From positions 1-59,369 of the forward strand of contig CAYJLB010000009.1 in assembly GCA_964370845.1 (NCBI GenBank): a DNA stretch of 59,369 bases, in the 5' to 3' direction. The position numbers and the translations under genes were made by a program. Origin of the DNA: CAYJLB01 sp964370845. Its GTDB lineage: Bacteria; Bacillota; Clostridia; Oscillospirales; Ruminococcaceae. This document shows, in pieces, positions 25,891 to 34,849 of the stretch. The notes under the pieces are model-generated. The model searched no databases and was not told the DNA's origin. It worked only from the letters and a program-made list of their open reading frames with translations. Positions within the stretch are counted from its first letter, which is position 1, and every line of letters starts with the position of its first letter.

Positions 25891-28800
25891 ATGAAAACCT
25901 TAAATAATATTTATAAAAATCCGTTACAGATAAAAGAATGGATTGAAGAAAATAAATTAAATGATGGAAATAAGTGTTTAGTTCGTATTCACCCTTCCTC
26001 AAATGATGAAAAAATGTTTCTTGATATGGCAAAAAATATTAAGGAACTGCTTCCGTTTGCGTCCATTATCGGCTGTAATGTTTCTGGGATAATTTTTGAC
26101 GGGGAAACTTATGATAACGATACTCTAATTTCAATTATTCAGTTTGAACATAGTAATTTTACTACAAAAATTCAATCTGTTGAGGGTTATTCTACTGAAG
26201 ATATTGTTAATTCCATTGCAAATTACATTAATGAATATAACGGTGGTACAGGGTTTTTATTCTTTGACGAAAAAATTCCCTATACATCTGATATTATTGA
26301 TAAACTGGATAAATCAGTTGAAAATACAATTTTAAGCGGTGGAGTTTGCGGTTTTTCCTCTTTGGAGGGTAGTCACTCTGTTTTATTTGACGAAAATGGG
26401 ATTTATCGTAATTCTTATGCAATCGCTTTAATTGGAAAAGACTACATTTTGCCTTATTCAAATATTGTTACAGGTCACCCTGCTATAAGCGATACTTTTA
26501 CTATCACTGAAACGGATGGACAATATATTGATACAGTTGAAAATATTGACGGAACGGCGTGGTTTAATCAAGCCCTTGGTATCACAAATTTTTACGAAAA
26601 TAAAAGTTTAGAAGATGGGACAGCCACTAATATTTTGCTACGTTTTCCAATCGTTCTTGAGGATTATAACAGCACAACTAGATTTTTACAATATAGCGCA
26701 AATGGAAAAATGCGTGTTCACCACCCTAATATTTGGAATGGACAAAAGTTCAAAATTGGTTATGTAAGTCCGTTGCGTAGTGTTGAGAGTTGGCGTGAAA
26801 TTTGCGGAGAATTACAAAATATTTCTGTTGAAACTGTTTCATGTTATTCTTGTTTATTTAGAAAAGTTTTTGCAAATAGCATAGCTGCATGGGAAATGAA
26901 ACCTTTCAAAAAGACTGGTGTAAGTGGTGCGTTTTTGCTTGGAGAAATCGGAACAAAAGATGGTCAAATTCAGCTATTAAACGGCTCTTGCAGTTTTTTA
27001 ACCCTTGCGGAAAAGGAAAATTATATAAAAATTGACTTCTCACCTTTTGATGATATATCTTCACTATCGGAAGAAAATATTGATTTTATGAAAGAAATAA
27101 ATTCAGTTCATCAGCGTTTTGGCGTTGCGTATAATTATTTCTTGAGTGGAGCGTTAATTGAAAAAGAAAACAAGCTTAAAGCAAAATTATCCCTTAAATC
27201 TCAAGATGGAATTAAGTCGATGAATGAATTTTTGCATGAGCAAACTGAACAAGACCATTCGCAAATTTGTTTTATTTCAATTGAAAACTCTAATAAACAG
27301 GCAATCTCTTTAGGGGAAGAATTTTTTTCAAAAGCTTGTGATGAAAATATTAAAACTATTGTTGATTTTTTACAAGATGAATATAAAGATTATAGTTTTA
27401 ATTTTTATGGATATGATACTTCTAGTTTTTTCTTTACTATTACAAATAAGCTTACCGATAAAAAATTCACTGAATTAGTGCAAAATTTATTCAAGCAATG
27501 TGGAACAACGAAGTTACTTATTGAAAATAATTCCAATAAGAAAATAACTTTTGTGAACAATTTTACATTTACTTTAAAAGGGGCAACTATACAAAAATTA
27601 GCGGAATTTTCTGTTGATGAAACAATTGAAGTTGCAAAAAGAAGATATAATCTTTGTGATATTGAAAACTCCACCAGTGAAAATATTCAAGAGGAATTTG
27701 AGCTTGTTGCAACGCTAAATAATGTAATAAAAGAAAACCTTGTTATCCCATATTTCCAAGGGATTTATGACAATAAAAAGGACTGCTTTTTTGCATATGA
27801 GGCACTAATGCGAATACAAACTCCTGAGGGTAAAATGCTTTTCCCTGGGAATTTTATGGAGGTTGCAAAAAAATACAATCTTTACCTTCCTTTAAGCCTT
27901 TGTATGGTTTTAAAAGTTTTGGATATTTTTGAAGATAGAGATGAAATTATCACAATAAACATTTCGGCATATGACGTTTTTTCCCCTGAATTTCAAAATG
28001 CAATTTTTGAAAAACTTAGAACTATGACAAAGACAAACCACTTTATATTTGAGTTAGTTGAAACAGAAAAATTCGAAGATTTAGAAAAATTGCGTGAATT
28101 TATCCATAAAGTTAAGCAATTTGGGTTTAAAATCGCAGTTGATGACTTTGGTTCTGGCTATGCAAATTTCATAGAATTTGGTAATCTTAATGTGGATTAT
28201 TTGAAAATAAATGGCTCATTAACGCAACTTTTAGGCACAGATAACACATATAATCAAATTTTGGAAAGTATTAGTTATATGGGTTCGAAGATGAAAGTTA
28301 AACTAATTGCTGAATTTGTTGAAACTGTTTCTATGCAAAAAGAACTCATTAGAAATGGTGTAGATTACTCCCAAGGTTATTTGTTCTCAAAACCTATGTC
28401 CTTTGAGGAATTAAATATTGTTTCTGCTGAAAATAAGGAAAAAATTGAACAGCAAAAAAATAATTTTAAAAATGATAATAACAATTCTGAGTTAAATAAA
28501 AAGCCTAAATCGTTAACAATGCTTCATTGGCTTGGAATTTTGACAGGATTTTTAACATTAGTCATGATGTTTTATTTTACAAGTTTTGTTCAAGATGAAA
28601 CTAAAAAAATAACGGACGAATTTTTGGTTGAAATAGCAGCGGGGCTTTCTGATAAAGTGGAGTTAATGGTTCAAGATTCAAGGAATTTACTTTTGACATT
28701 AAACGAATTTGTTGAAGTTGATGACGGGGAAGTAAATCCTGATTTAATTGACAATTTTGTAAATGCAGAATTAATTTCTCACTTTGATGAAATATACTTT

Positions 28801-30018
28801 TCTTTTGACGGAAAAAATGCAATAAACACAAAGGGCGAAGTTTTAGAAGGGAATATAAGCGAAATTTATGGCAGGGCTGTAGGCAATGAAGTTGAGATTA
28901 TTTCTCCCGTTAAATTAGTTGACTCGGAAGAAGAAATCATAATTTTTGCAACGAATATTTTTGACGGTGAAGAAAAAATAGGGGAAATTTATGGTGTTTA
29001 TAGGTTGTGCAATTTTGTTGAACTACTTACTTTAAAAAGTTTCGGTGGGGAGGCATTTTATCATCTTTGCACAATAGACGGCGAGCCGCTCCATATAAGC
29101 GGAAGTAACGATAATTTGTTTAAAGATGGGGATATGTACACTTTTATTGAATCTTTGAATATTTACAATGGTCATACTACCGAGTCTATTAAAAAAGATT
29201 TGCTTGAACAAAATACAGTTCTTCTTAATTATTTTATTCAAGGACAAGAACGTTCGGCTGTTATGATTGCAATTCCAAACACAGATTGGTGCGTTATAAG
29301 CATCGTTTTAACAGAAGTAAATGAAAATATGCTTGAGGATATGAATTTAAGTATACTTTTATTTGTACTTGGGTTAATTACAATTTTTGTTGCTTACTTT
29401 ACAATTAATACAATTCTTGCAAACCGAAATAGAAAAGCGTTAATTGCTGCCCTTGAATCAAGTTATTCTTTAACAAATAGCTTGCAAACTACCATAGAAA
29501 CTGACAGTTTGACAAGGACGTACAGCCGTGTAGCTGCGACGGAAAAAGTAGCCGACGCTATTGCAAATCATAATGAAAAAGACGGAATAATGGCACTTGC
29601 TATACTTGATGTTGATAATTTTAAAGAGATTAATGACACTCACGGACATCACACTGGGGATATTTATTTACAAGATTTTGTAAGCGCTGTTAAAGCAAGC
29701 CTTCGCGCTGGTGACATTTTGGGAAGAATGGGTGGAGATGAATTTATCCTTCTTTTAAGAAATATTCCAAATGAAAAAGTTGTTAACGAAGTTTTTGAAA
29801 GAATTCTTCGCAATGTAAATAATATTTCAATAGGCGATGTTTCTCTTGAAAATGTTAGTGTAAGTATTGGTATTGTTACAATTCCAAAATATGGAACAAA
29901 CTTTGAAATTTTAACACAACAAGCTGATTCTGCACTGTATCAAGCTAAAAATGCTGGTAAAAATAAATATATGTTCTTTACAGAAAAACTAGCAAATAAC
30001 AAGGAAGATAATAAATAA
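25891..30018 (+). CDS. Giant c-di-GMP enzyme: FIST - EAL - TM - Cache - TM - GGDEF
   Basis: 1375 aa. Residues ~25-385 form FIST_N and FIST_C sensor domains (SIIGCNVSGIIFDGE motif), which are thought to bind small molecules in the cytosol. Residues ~440-600 look like a decayed GGDEF-type fold. The EAL domain is at ~610-850, with E637-A-L, INIS, ELVETE and D751-D752-FGSG, so it looks catalytic. TM1 (~877-897), an extracytoplasmic Cache-like region, TM2 (~1153-1175), then GGDEF with an intact G1281-GDEF and an RxxD inhibition site (1272-1275). Both synthesis and hydrolysis of c-di-GMP therefore look possible, with separate inner and outer sensors. Monocistronic. Confidence 0.9.
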   Translation: MKTLNNIYKNPLQIKEWIEENKLNDGNKCLVRIHPSSNDEKMFLDMAKNIKELLPFASIIGCNVSGIIFDGETYDNDTLISIIQFEHSNFTTKIQSVEGYSTEDIVNSIANYINEYNGGTGFLFFDEKIPYTSDIIDKLDKSVENTILSGGVCGFSSLEGSHSVLFDENGIYRNSYAIALIGKDYILPYSNIVTGHPAISDTFTITETDGQYIDTVENIDGTAWFNQALGITNFYENKSLEDGTATNILLRFPIVLEDYNSTTRFLQYSANGKMRVHHPNIWNGQKFKIGYVSPLRSVESWREICGELQNISVETVSCYSCLFRKVFANSIAAWEMKPFKKTGVSGAFLLGEIGTKDGQIQLLNGSCSFLTLAEKENYIKIDFSPFDDISSLSEENIDFMKEINSVHQRFGVAYNYFLSGALIEKENKLKAKLSLKSQDGIKSMNEFLHEQTEQDHSQICFISIENSNKQAISLGEEFFSKACDENIKTIVDFLQDEYKDYSFNFYGYDTSSFFFTITNKLTDKKFTELVQNLFKQCGTTKLLIENNSNKKITFVNNFTFTLKGATIQKLAEFSVDETIEVAKRRYNLCDIENSTSENIQEEFELVATLNNVIKENLVIPYFQGIYDNKKDCFFAYEALMRIQTPEGKMLFPGNFMEVAKKYNLYLPLSLCMVLKVLDIFEDRDEIITINISAYDVFSPEFQNAIFEKLRTMTKTNHFIFELVETEKFEDLEKLREFIHKVKQFGFKIAVDDFGSGYANFIEFGNLNVDYLKINGSLTQLLGTDNTYNQILESISYMGSKMKVKLIAEFVETVSMQKELIRNGVDYSQGYLFSKPMSFEELNIVSAENKEKIEQQKNNFKNDNNNSELNKKPKSLTMLHWLGILTGFLTLVMMFYFTSFVQDETKKITDEFLVEIAAGLSDKVELMVQDSRNLLLTLNEFVEVDDGEVNPDLIDNFVNAELISHFDEIYFSFDGKNAINTKGEVLEGNISEIYGRAVGNEVEIISPVKLVDSEEEIIIFATNIFDGEEKIGEIYGVYRLCNFVELLTLKSFGGEAFYHLCTIDGEPLHISGSNDNLFKDGDMYTFIESLNIYNGHTTESIKKDLLEQNTVLLNYFIQGQERSAVMIAIPNTDWCVISIVLTEVNENMLEDMNLSILLFVLGLITIFVAYFTINTILANRNRKALIAALESSYSLTNSLQTTIETDSLTRTYSRVAATEKVADAIANHNEKDGIMALAILDVDNFKEINDTHGHHTGDIYLQDFVSAVKASLRAGDILGRMGGDEFILLLRNIPNEKVVNEVFERILRNVNNISIGDVSLENVSVSIGIVTIPKYGTNFEILTQQADSALYQAKNAGKNKYMFFTEKLANNKEDNK

Positions 30019-30042
30019 AATTATCTTTTACAGCAAAAAAAT

Positions 30043-30090
30043 AGCAAGGAAATAACGATAGATTTTTCGTTATTTCCTTGCTTTATTTTT
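30043..30090 (+). terminator. Terminator of the FIST-EAL-GGDEF gene
   Basis: Perfect 16-bp stem AGCAAGGAAATAACGA (30043-30058) / TCGTTATTTCCTTGCT (30067-30082), followed by a T-rich tail. Confidence 0.85.
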
Positions 30091-30134
30091 AGGATTTAAT
30101 TTGCAAAAAAATAAGAAAACTAAAAAAATGCCTA

Positions 30135-30163
30135 TTGACAGAAATTTTTCTATGTGATATAAT
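30135..30163 (+). promoter_or_regulatory. Promoter of the TauE/SafE gene
   Basis: Consensus TTGACA (30135-30140), 17-bp spacer, TATAAT (30158-30163). The leader to the ATG at 30291 is about 120 nt; no known riboswitch is recognised in it. Confidence 0.85.
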
Positions 30164-30290
30164 TGTGCAAAAATGTTTGAACTAATAAAAAATTAATTTG
30201 ATTTTCTCAAAATGAGTATGGATTTTTTTGCAGTTTAGTTTTTTAATCTTATTCATTAACCGTCGGAAACGCATAGAAAGGATGGAGAAA

Positions 30291-30998
30291 ATGATTGATT
30301 TTCTTTTTTATTTAATAGTTTTTCTCTCGAATATCATTCAAACAATAACAGGGTTTGCAGGTACAATGTTAGCCATGCCTCCCACAATGTTGCTTATTGG
30401 AGTAGATGAAGCGAGGGCTACACTCAACTTATTTGCACTCCTCGCAAGTATTTTTATTGTTGTTACAAATTTTAAGAGCATTGACTTTAAAAAGATGCTT
30501 GAAATAGTAGTTTTTATGGCAATAGGAATGGCTACAGCGACTTTGCTAAAGCAGATAGTTGACTTAGATTTATTGCTTATAATTTATGGAGTTTTTCTTT
30601 TGTTGTTTGGGCTTTACATGATTTTTTCCAAAAAAGAGATGAATTTGTCTAAACCATTAGCTATAATGGTAATAATTTTGGCGGGGATAATGCACGGCTT
30701 GTTTGTATCGGGGGGAGCGTTACTTGTTATATACGCTTCACAGGTATTTAAAGACAAAAACACTTTTAGGGCCTCATTGTCTTCCGTTTGGATAATATTA
30801 AACTCTTGGCTACTTATCGAACATATTTCCTTAGGATATTACACGCCACAAGCAATTGAATATTCAATATTTGGTATAATTGCATTGGCGGGAGGGCTTG
30901 TACTAGGAAATATATTACATAAAAAAGTAAGCAAAGAACTATTTTTGAAAGTTTCTTATTTGCTTTTGATAATCAATGGCATAACTATTATCATATAA
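30291..30998 (+). CDS. TauE/SafE-family sulfite/organic anion exporter
   Basis: 235 aa from the ATG at 30291, 8 nt after AGAAAGGA (30275-30282); ATGs further upstream overlap the ribosome site. It has seven to eight hydrophobic helices and the family blocks IIQTITGFAGTMLAMPP and GIMHGLFVSGGALLVIY. The family moves sulfite, sulfoacetate, taurine-derived anions or other small organic anions across the membrane. It sits just upstream of the accessory metabolic locus but has its own promoter and terminator, so a link to that pathway is only possible. Confidence 0.85.
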   Translation: MIDFLFYLIVFLSNIIQTITGFAGTMLAMPPTMLLIGVDEARATLNLFALLASIFIVVTNFKSIDFKKMLEIVVFMAIGMATATLLKQIVDLDLLLIIYGVFLLLFGLYMIFSKKEMNLSKPLAIMVIILAGIMHGLFVSGGALLVIYASQVFKDKNTFRASLSSVWIILNSWLLIEHISLGYYTPQAIEYSIFGIIALAGGLVLGNILHKKVSKELFLKVSYLLLIINGITIII

Positions 30999-31005
30999 AA
31001 TTATT

Positions 31006-31040
31006 AAATCACAAGAATTGCTCTTGTGATTTTTTTTTTT
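31006..31040 (+). terminator. Terminator of the TauE/SafE gene
   Basis: AAATCACAAGA (31006-31016) / TCTTGTGATTT (31022-31032), then a long T-run. Confidence 0.85.
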
Positions 31041-31055
31041 GAAAATTATTCTAAA

Positions 31056-31228
31056 CTTGTATTATTTCTTTTTATTAACTTGTATTACTTGTATCTTGTA
31101 AATTAAGTACAAGATTGTAAAATGTGTATAATTTAACAGTTTTAATTGTAGTAAACATCAACAAATCTATATAAATTTCATAAATACCCTTGATTTTTTA
31201 TCGAAAAAAAGATATAATATAATACAAG
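31056..31228. promoter_or_regulatory. Iterated CTTGTATTA / TAATACAAG sites upstream of the first GntR gene
   Basis: CTTGTATTA at 31056 and 31079, CTTGTA at 31088 and 31095, TACAAG at 31108 (forming CTTGTA-7-TACAAG with 31095), and AATACAAG at 31221. They surround the promoter at 31190-31218 and probably bind the GntR/UTRA protein encoded downstream. Related TAATACATG sites precede the second unit. Confidence 0.5.
31190..31218 (+). promoter_or_regulatory. Promoter of the GntR-dehydrogenase-LarA unit
   Basis: TTGATT (31190-31195), 17-bp spacer, TATAAT (31213-31218), directly followed by an AATACAAG site. Confidence 0.7.
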
Positions 31229-31291
31229 ATAATATAACTTAAATAATACGATTGAAACGGTCTTGCCTTAATGAACTGAGGAGAGTTGTAT

Positions 31292-32038
31292 ATGGTATCT
31301 AGAGAAAATTCACAACCGTTATATAAAATGATTGCCAGTGATGTTTTGCAAGGTATTGCAAAGGGAGAAATTAAGAAAGGTACTCTTTTCATTAGTGAAA
31401 CGGAAATGCAAAAAAAATACAACGTAAGCCGTGTTACTGTGAGAAAAGCGTACAAAAGGTTAATTGATAAGGGCGTTTTGCGTACAGTTCAAGGGAAAGG
31501 CACCTATGTTAATGACGTTAATTCTAACGACTGGACATGGATGAATCATTTTTCTGAAGAAGTTAAAGTCGCAGGACATGTTCCTAGTACAAAAATTGTT
31601 TTTATGAAAATAATTGAAGCAGATGAAAAACTAGCAAGACGATTGAAAGTTGCTGTTGGAACGGAATGTTATTATTTTAAACGAATTAGATGTGTTGACA
31701 ATCAACCTATGTGGTTGACCGAAAGTTTTCTTCCGTGTCATGTTGCACCAGGGCTGAACGAAGGTTATTTTTCAGTTTATGGTGTGTCACAATCTCTTTT
31801 TAGAGTTTTGGAATTAAACTTTGGAGTTGTATTTGCTGGCGGTGAAGAACAGCAAGAGGCAACAATAATAAAAGGGGAGGACGCTTTATTGATGGAAATT
31901 CAAAGCGAAGAACCAATTATAAGCACGTCATTTTTGGTATATGATTACAATGGAAAAGTAGCTTTATACGAGAAAACGATCTTTAGACAAGGTTTAAAAA
32001 GAACTACTAAATCTTTTCTTGGGAAAAGTGAAATTTAA
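31292..32038 (+). CDS. GntR-family regulator with UTRA domain
   Basis: 248 aa from the ATG at 31292 (GAGGAGAG lies 7-8 nt upstream; 31286 is a poor TTG). The winged helix has SETEMQKKYNVSRVTVRKAY. The ligand-binding UTRA (HutC-type) domain covers ~80-245. UTRA regulators usually sense a sugar phosphate or a pathway intermediate. It is a paralogue of the regulator half of the fusion protein at 36525: both share DWTWM(N/D)xF and AGHVP/SGHVP blocks. It heads a unit with the dehydrogenase and LarA-like genes and presumably regulates this locus. Confidence 0.88.
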   Translation: MVSRENSQPLYKMIASDVLQGIAKGEIKKGTLFISETEMQKKYNVSRVTVRKAYKRLIDKGVLRTVQGKGTYVNDVNSNDWTWMNHFSEEVKVAGHVPSTKIVFMKIIEADEKLARRLKVAVGTECYYFKRIRCVDNQPMWLTESFLPCHVAPGLNEGYFSVYGVSQSLFRVLELNFGVVFAGGEEQQEATIIKGEDALLMEIQSEEPIISTSFLVYDYNGKVALYEKTIFRQGLKRTTKSFLGKSEI

Positions 32039-32072
32039 ATATTAGTCAATAAAGTATTTAGTGAGGAGAAAA

Positions 32073-32158
32073 GTTTGAAAAATAAATTTTCAAATGTGAG
32101 TTTTGTGCTTTTCCGTCAAAAATAACTAAAGATTATTTCCGACCGAAAATTACAAAAC
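32073..32158 (+). promoter_or_regulatory. Two-hairpin leader element, copy C (upstream of the dehydrogenase)
   Basis: Hairpin TTTGAAAAAT/ATTTTCAAA (32074-32094). Then TTTTGTGCTTTTCCGTC (32101-32117), with GACCGAAAA (32141-32149) and ACAAAA (32152-32157) as its partner strands. AGAAAGGA follows 3-5 nt later. It is the least regular of the three copies (A at 20368, B at 33100). Confidence 0.45.
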
Positions 32159-32182
32159 ATCTAGAAAGGAATGAATATTTTT

Positions 32183-33064
32183 ATGGAAACAATAGGATTT
32201 ATTGGTTGCGGAAGAATGGGTATGTGTATGCTTGAGGCTGTAATTAAAAATAATTACAAAGCTGTAGTTTACGACCCGTTTGAAGGAGCTAGAGAGAAAG
32301 CAAAATCATTAGGAGCTATTACTGTTGATACTCCGGCGCAAGTTGCGAAAGAAGCAAAAGTTATTTTAATGTCATTGCCAGGGCCTGTACAACTTGAAGA
32401 AGTTATGGTTGGAGCAGATGGGATTAAAGAGTATTTAACAGGTGAACATATTGTAATTGATACTAGCACTGTTGAACCGCAAACTTCTAGAACTTTAGCG
32501 GCTCATGCAAAAGAAAAAAATGCGGAATATTTAGATTGTCCAATTTTAGGTAGACCTTCTGCTGCTGGTAAATGGTTATTGCCAACAGGTGGAAATCAAG
32601 AAGCTCTTGAAAAAGTAAAACCAATCCTATTGACTTTTAGTTCAGATGCAATTCATGTTGGTGAAAGTGGAGCAGGAAATGCTCTAAAACTTGTTAACCA
32701 ATTAATGTTCAGTAGCATTAACGCAGTAAGTGCTGAAGCTATGGCTATTTGCGAAAATGTTGGAGTGTCTAAAGAGGTGTTTTATCAAGTAGTTTCTTCT
32801 TCCTCAGCTGCAACTGTTAGTGGTTTGTTCAAAGAAGTTGGAAAATGCATTGTAAATGATAGCTTTGAAACTCCTTCATTTACAGTTGATTTACTAAGTA
32901 AAGATACAAAACTTGCAATGAAAATGGCAAGTGAAGCGAAAGCTCCATCAATTATTGCTGCAACTGCTCAAATGTACAATGAAATAGCAAGTTCACAAGG
33001 AATGGGTGGCGAGGATACAGCTGCTCTATACAAAACTTTTGTACAACATTACACTAAAAAATAA
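32183..33064 (+). CDS. Beta-hydroxyacid dehydrogenase (3-hydroxyisobutyrate/tartronate semialdehyde reductase family)
   Basis: 293 aa from the ATG at 32183, 12 nt after AGAAAGGA; the ATG at 32171 abuts that site. The NAD(P)-binding loop is GFIGCGRMG. The substrate motif DCPILGRPSAAGKWLLPTGG is an unusual version of the family DxPVSGGxxGAxxGxL. The catalytic Lys is in GNALKLVNQL. The family oxidises or reduces 3-hydroxy acids such as 3-hydroxyisobutyrate, threonate or tartronate semialdehyde. It lies between the GntR and LarA-like genes, so a role on a hydroxy acid from that pathway is likely; the substrate is not clear. Confidence 0.88.
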   Translation: METIGFIGCGRMGMCMLEAVIKNNYKAVVYDPFEGAREKAKSLGAITVDTPAQVAKEAKVILMSLPGPVQLEEVMVGADGIKEYLTGEHIVIDTSTVEPQTSRTLAAHAKEKNAEYLDCPILGRPSAAGKWLLPTGGNQEALEKVKPILLTFSSDAIHVGESGAGNALKLVNQLMFSSINAVSAEAMAICENVGVSKEVFYQVVSSSSAATVSGLFKEVGKCIVNDSFETPSFTVDLLSKDTKLAMKMASEAKAPSIIAATAQMYNEIASSQGMGGEDTAALYKTFVQHYTKK

Positions 33065-33099
33065 TATTACAACTTTTAATAAGAAACTGTTGTAAATAA

Positions 33100-33199
33100 G
33101 TTTGAAAATAAAATTTTCAAACACCATTTTGTGCTTTTCGCCAAATACGACAGACGAAACTTTTTTACTTTAAAACTTGTGTAAAAAAGCCGCACAAAA
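33100..33199 (+). promoter_or_regulatory. Two-hairpin leader element, copy B (upstream of the LarA-like gene)
   Basis: Hairpin GTTTGAAAAT/ATTTTCAAAC (33100-33122). Then outer stem TTTTGTGC (33127-33134) / GCACAAAA (33192-33199) and inner stem CTTTTTTAC (33160-33168) / GTAAAAAAG (33181-33189), with AGAAAGGA 3 nt later. Against copy A, both stems differ by paired changes (T-A to C-G in the outer, C-G to T-A in the inner). Confidence 0.55.
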
Positions 33200-33222
33200 C
33201 TAAGAAAGGAATGTAAATAAAA

Positions 33223-34695
33223 ATGAAAAAACTTGATTTTGAATATGGTTATGGTTTAATGAGCGCACAACTTCCTGATGATACTGATGTTTTTATCCCA
33301 GGAGAAACAGTAGAAGATCCTCCTTGTTTACCGCAAGATATGGAATTTTTGCTTAACGAAACAAGAAAATCAGTGCAAAATCCAATAGGAATGGACCCAC
33401 TTTCAAAAACTGCAAAAGCTGGAGATAAAGTTTGTATTATTGTCCCTGACATCGTAAAAGGCGGAATGCAACCAACTGCTCACAGAAAATTAGCTATTAC
33501 AGTTATTTTAGAAGAACTTAAAACTGCGGGAGTTGCTTTTGAAGATATATTGATTATTTTCTCAAATGGACTACACCCTCGTACAACTGATGCCGAAGCT
33601 AAACAAATTTTAGGCGACGAATTGTTCAATCTATTTTATAATAGCAATCAAATCACTAGCCATGACTCAGAAGATAATGAAAATCTAATCGACCTTGGTT
33701 ACACAAGCAGAGGCGATAGAGTTATTATGAATAAATTTGTTCATGATGCTGATGTTGCAATATTAATTGGACATACTCAAGGTAACCCTTACGGTGGTTA
33801 TTCAGGTGGTTACAAACACTGTTCTACAGGAATTACACACTGGCGTAGTATTGCGGAGCACCATGTACCAAAAGTTATGCATAGAAAAGACTTTACTCCT
33901 GTTTCAAGCCACAGCTTAATGCGTAATAAATTCGATGAAATCGGTATGTTAATGGAAGAAAAAATGGGTAAAAAATTCTTCTGTTGTGATGCTGTGCTAG
34001 ATACTTTCGCAAGACAAATTGGAATTTTCTCAGGTTATGCTAAAGAGATGCAACCTGCATCTTGGGAACTAGCTGACACTCGTACTTATGTAAACTGGGC
34101 TGAGAAAAAATACGATGTATTAATTTTTGGTATGCCACAAGATTTCCACTACGGAAATGGAATGGGCACAAACCCAATTCAAATGATGCAAGCTTTATCT
34201 GCACAAGTAATTCGTCACAAAAGAATTATGAGTGATAAATGCGTTATTATTTGTAGTACTGTTTGTAATGGTTATTTCCATGATGAACGTTGGCCTTATA
34301 GCCGTGAATTATATGATATGTTCCAAAAAGATTACATGCAAACATTACCTGACATGAACATGTATGGTGAATATTTTGCTACTAACGAGGAATATATTCG
34401 TCAATATCGTTTCAAAAATGCTTTCCATCCGTTCCATGGTTTCTCTATGATGTCTTGTGGACACATAGCTGAAGAAAATACTGCTGCTATTTATATAGTA
34501 GGTGCTCAAGAACCAGGTATTGCAAGAGGAATGGGATTAAAAACTCGTGCAACATTTGAAGAAGCACTTGCAGACGCTAAAAAGAAATTCGTTGGAGAAA
34601 ATCCAAATATACTAGCACTTCCAAAAGCCTTTAAACTAGGCGCAGTTCATCTAGCGATGAAAGACGAAGTGTACTCATCTAACGCTAACAAGTAA
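33223..34695 (+). CDS. LarA-like protein (nickel-pincer lactate racemase superfamily, DUF2088)
   Basis: 490 aa, somewhat longer than LarA. It shares the LarA landmarks: an N-terminal DUF2088-type domain, SNGLHPRTT (compare the catalytic-His region ANGxHR), and YGGYSGGYKHCSTGI, whose Lys corresponds to the one that tethers the nickel-pincer nucleotide cofactor in LarA. The superfamily racemises or epimerises 2-hydroxy acids by hydride transfer. The LarB/C/E cofactor synthesis genes are not in this window. Together with the preceding hydroxyacid dehydrogenase it suggests 2-hydroxy-acid stereo-inversion. Preferred substrate unknown. Confidence 0.82.
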   Translation: MKKLDFEYGYGLMSAQLPDDTDVFIPGETVEDPPCLPQDMEFLLNETRKSVQNPIGMDPLSKTAKAGDKVCIIVPDIVKGGMQPTAHRKLAITVILEELKTAGVAFEDILIIFSNGLHPRTTDAEAKQILGDELFNLFYNSNQITSHDSEDNENLIDLGYTSRGDRVIMNKFVHDADVAILIGHTQGNPYGGYSGGYKHCSTGITHWRSIAEHHVPKVMHRKDFTPVSSHSLMRNKFDEIGMLMEEKMGKKFFCCDAVLDTFARQIGIFSGYAKEMQPASWELADTRTYVNWAEKKYDVLIFGMPQDFHYGNGMGTNPIQMMQALSAQVIRHKRIMSDKCVIICSTVCNGYFHDERWPYSRELYDMFQKDYMQTLPDMNMYGEYFATNEEYIRQYRFKNAFHPFHGFSMMSCGHIAEENTAAIYIVGAQEPGIARGMGLKTRATFEEALADAKKKFVGENPNILALPKAFKLGAVHLAMKDEVYSSNANK

Positions 34696-34758
34696 TTATT
34701 GCTCCGCCAACTAAATTGGTGAAGTAATAAGATAACCCTCACCCCCCCCTAATTTTCA

Positions 34759-34803
34759 AAAAACAAATGGTAGCTAATTTTTTAGTTGCCATTTGTTTTT
34801 TTA
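34759..34803 (+). terminator. Terminator after the LarA-like gene
   Basis: AAACAAATGG (34761-34770) / CCATTTGTTT (34789-34798) with a T-run. It separates the first metabolic unit from the second. Confidence 0.75.
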
Positions 34804-34849
34804 TTTAGCAAAATAAAATAGCGGATATTTTGTTAAAGCAGTAAAATTA

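Noticed and set aside
30164..30290. Riboswitch in the TauE/SafE leader
   Set aside because: The ~120-nt leader shows no recognisable riboswitch core or terminator/antiterminator pair.
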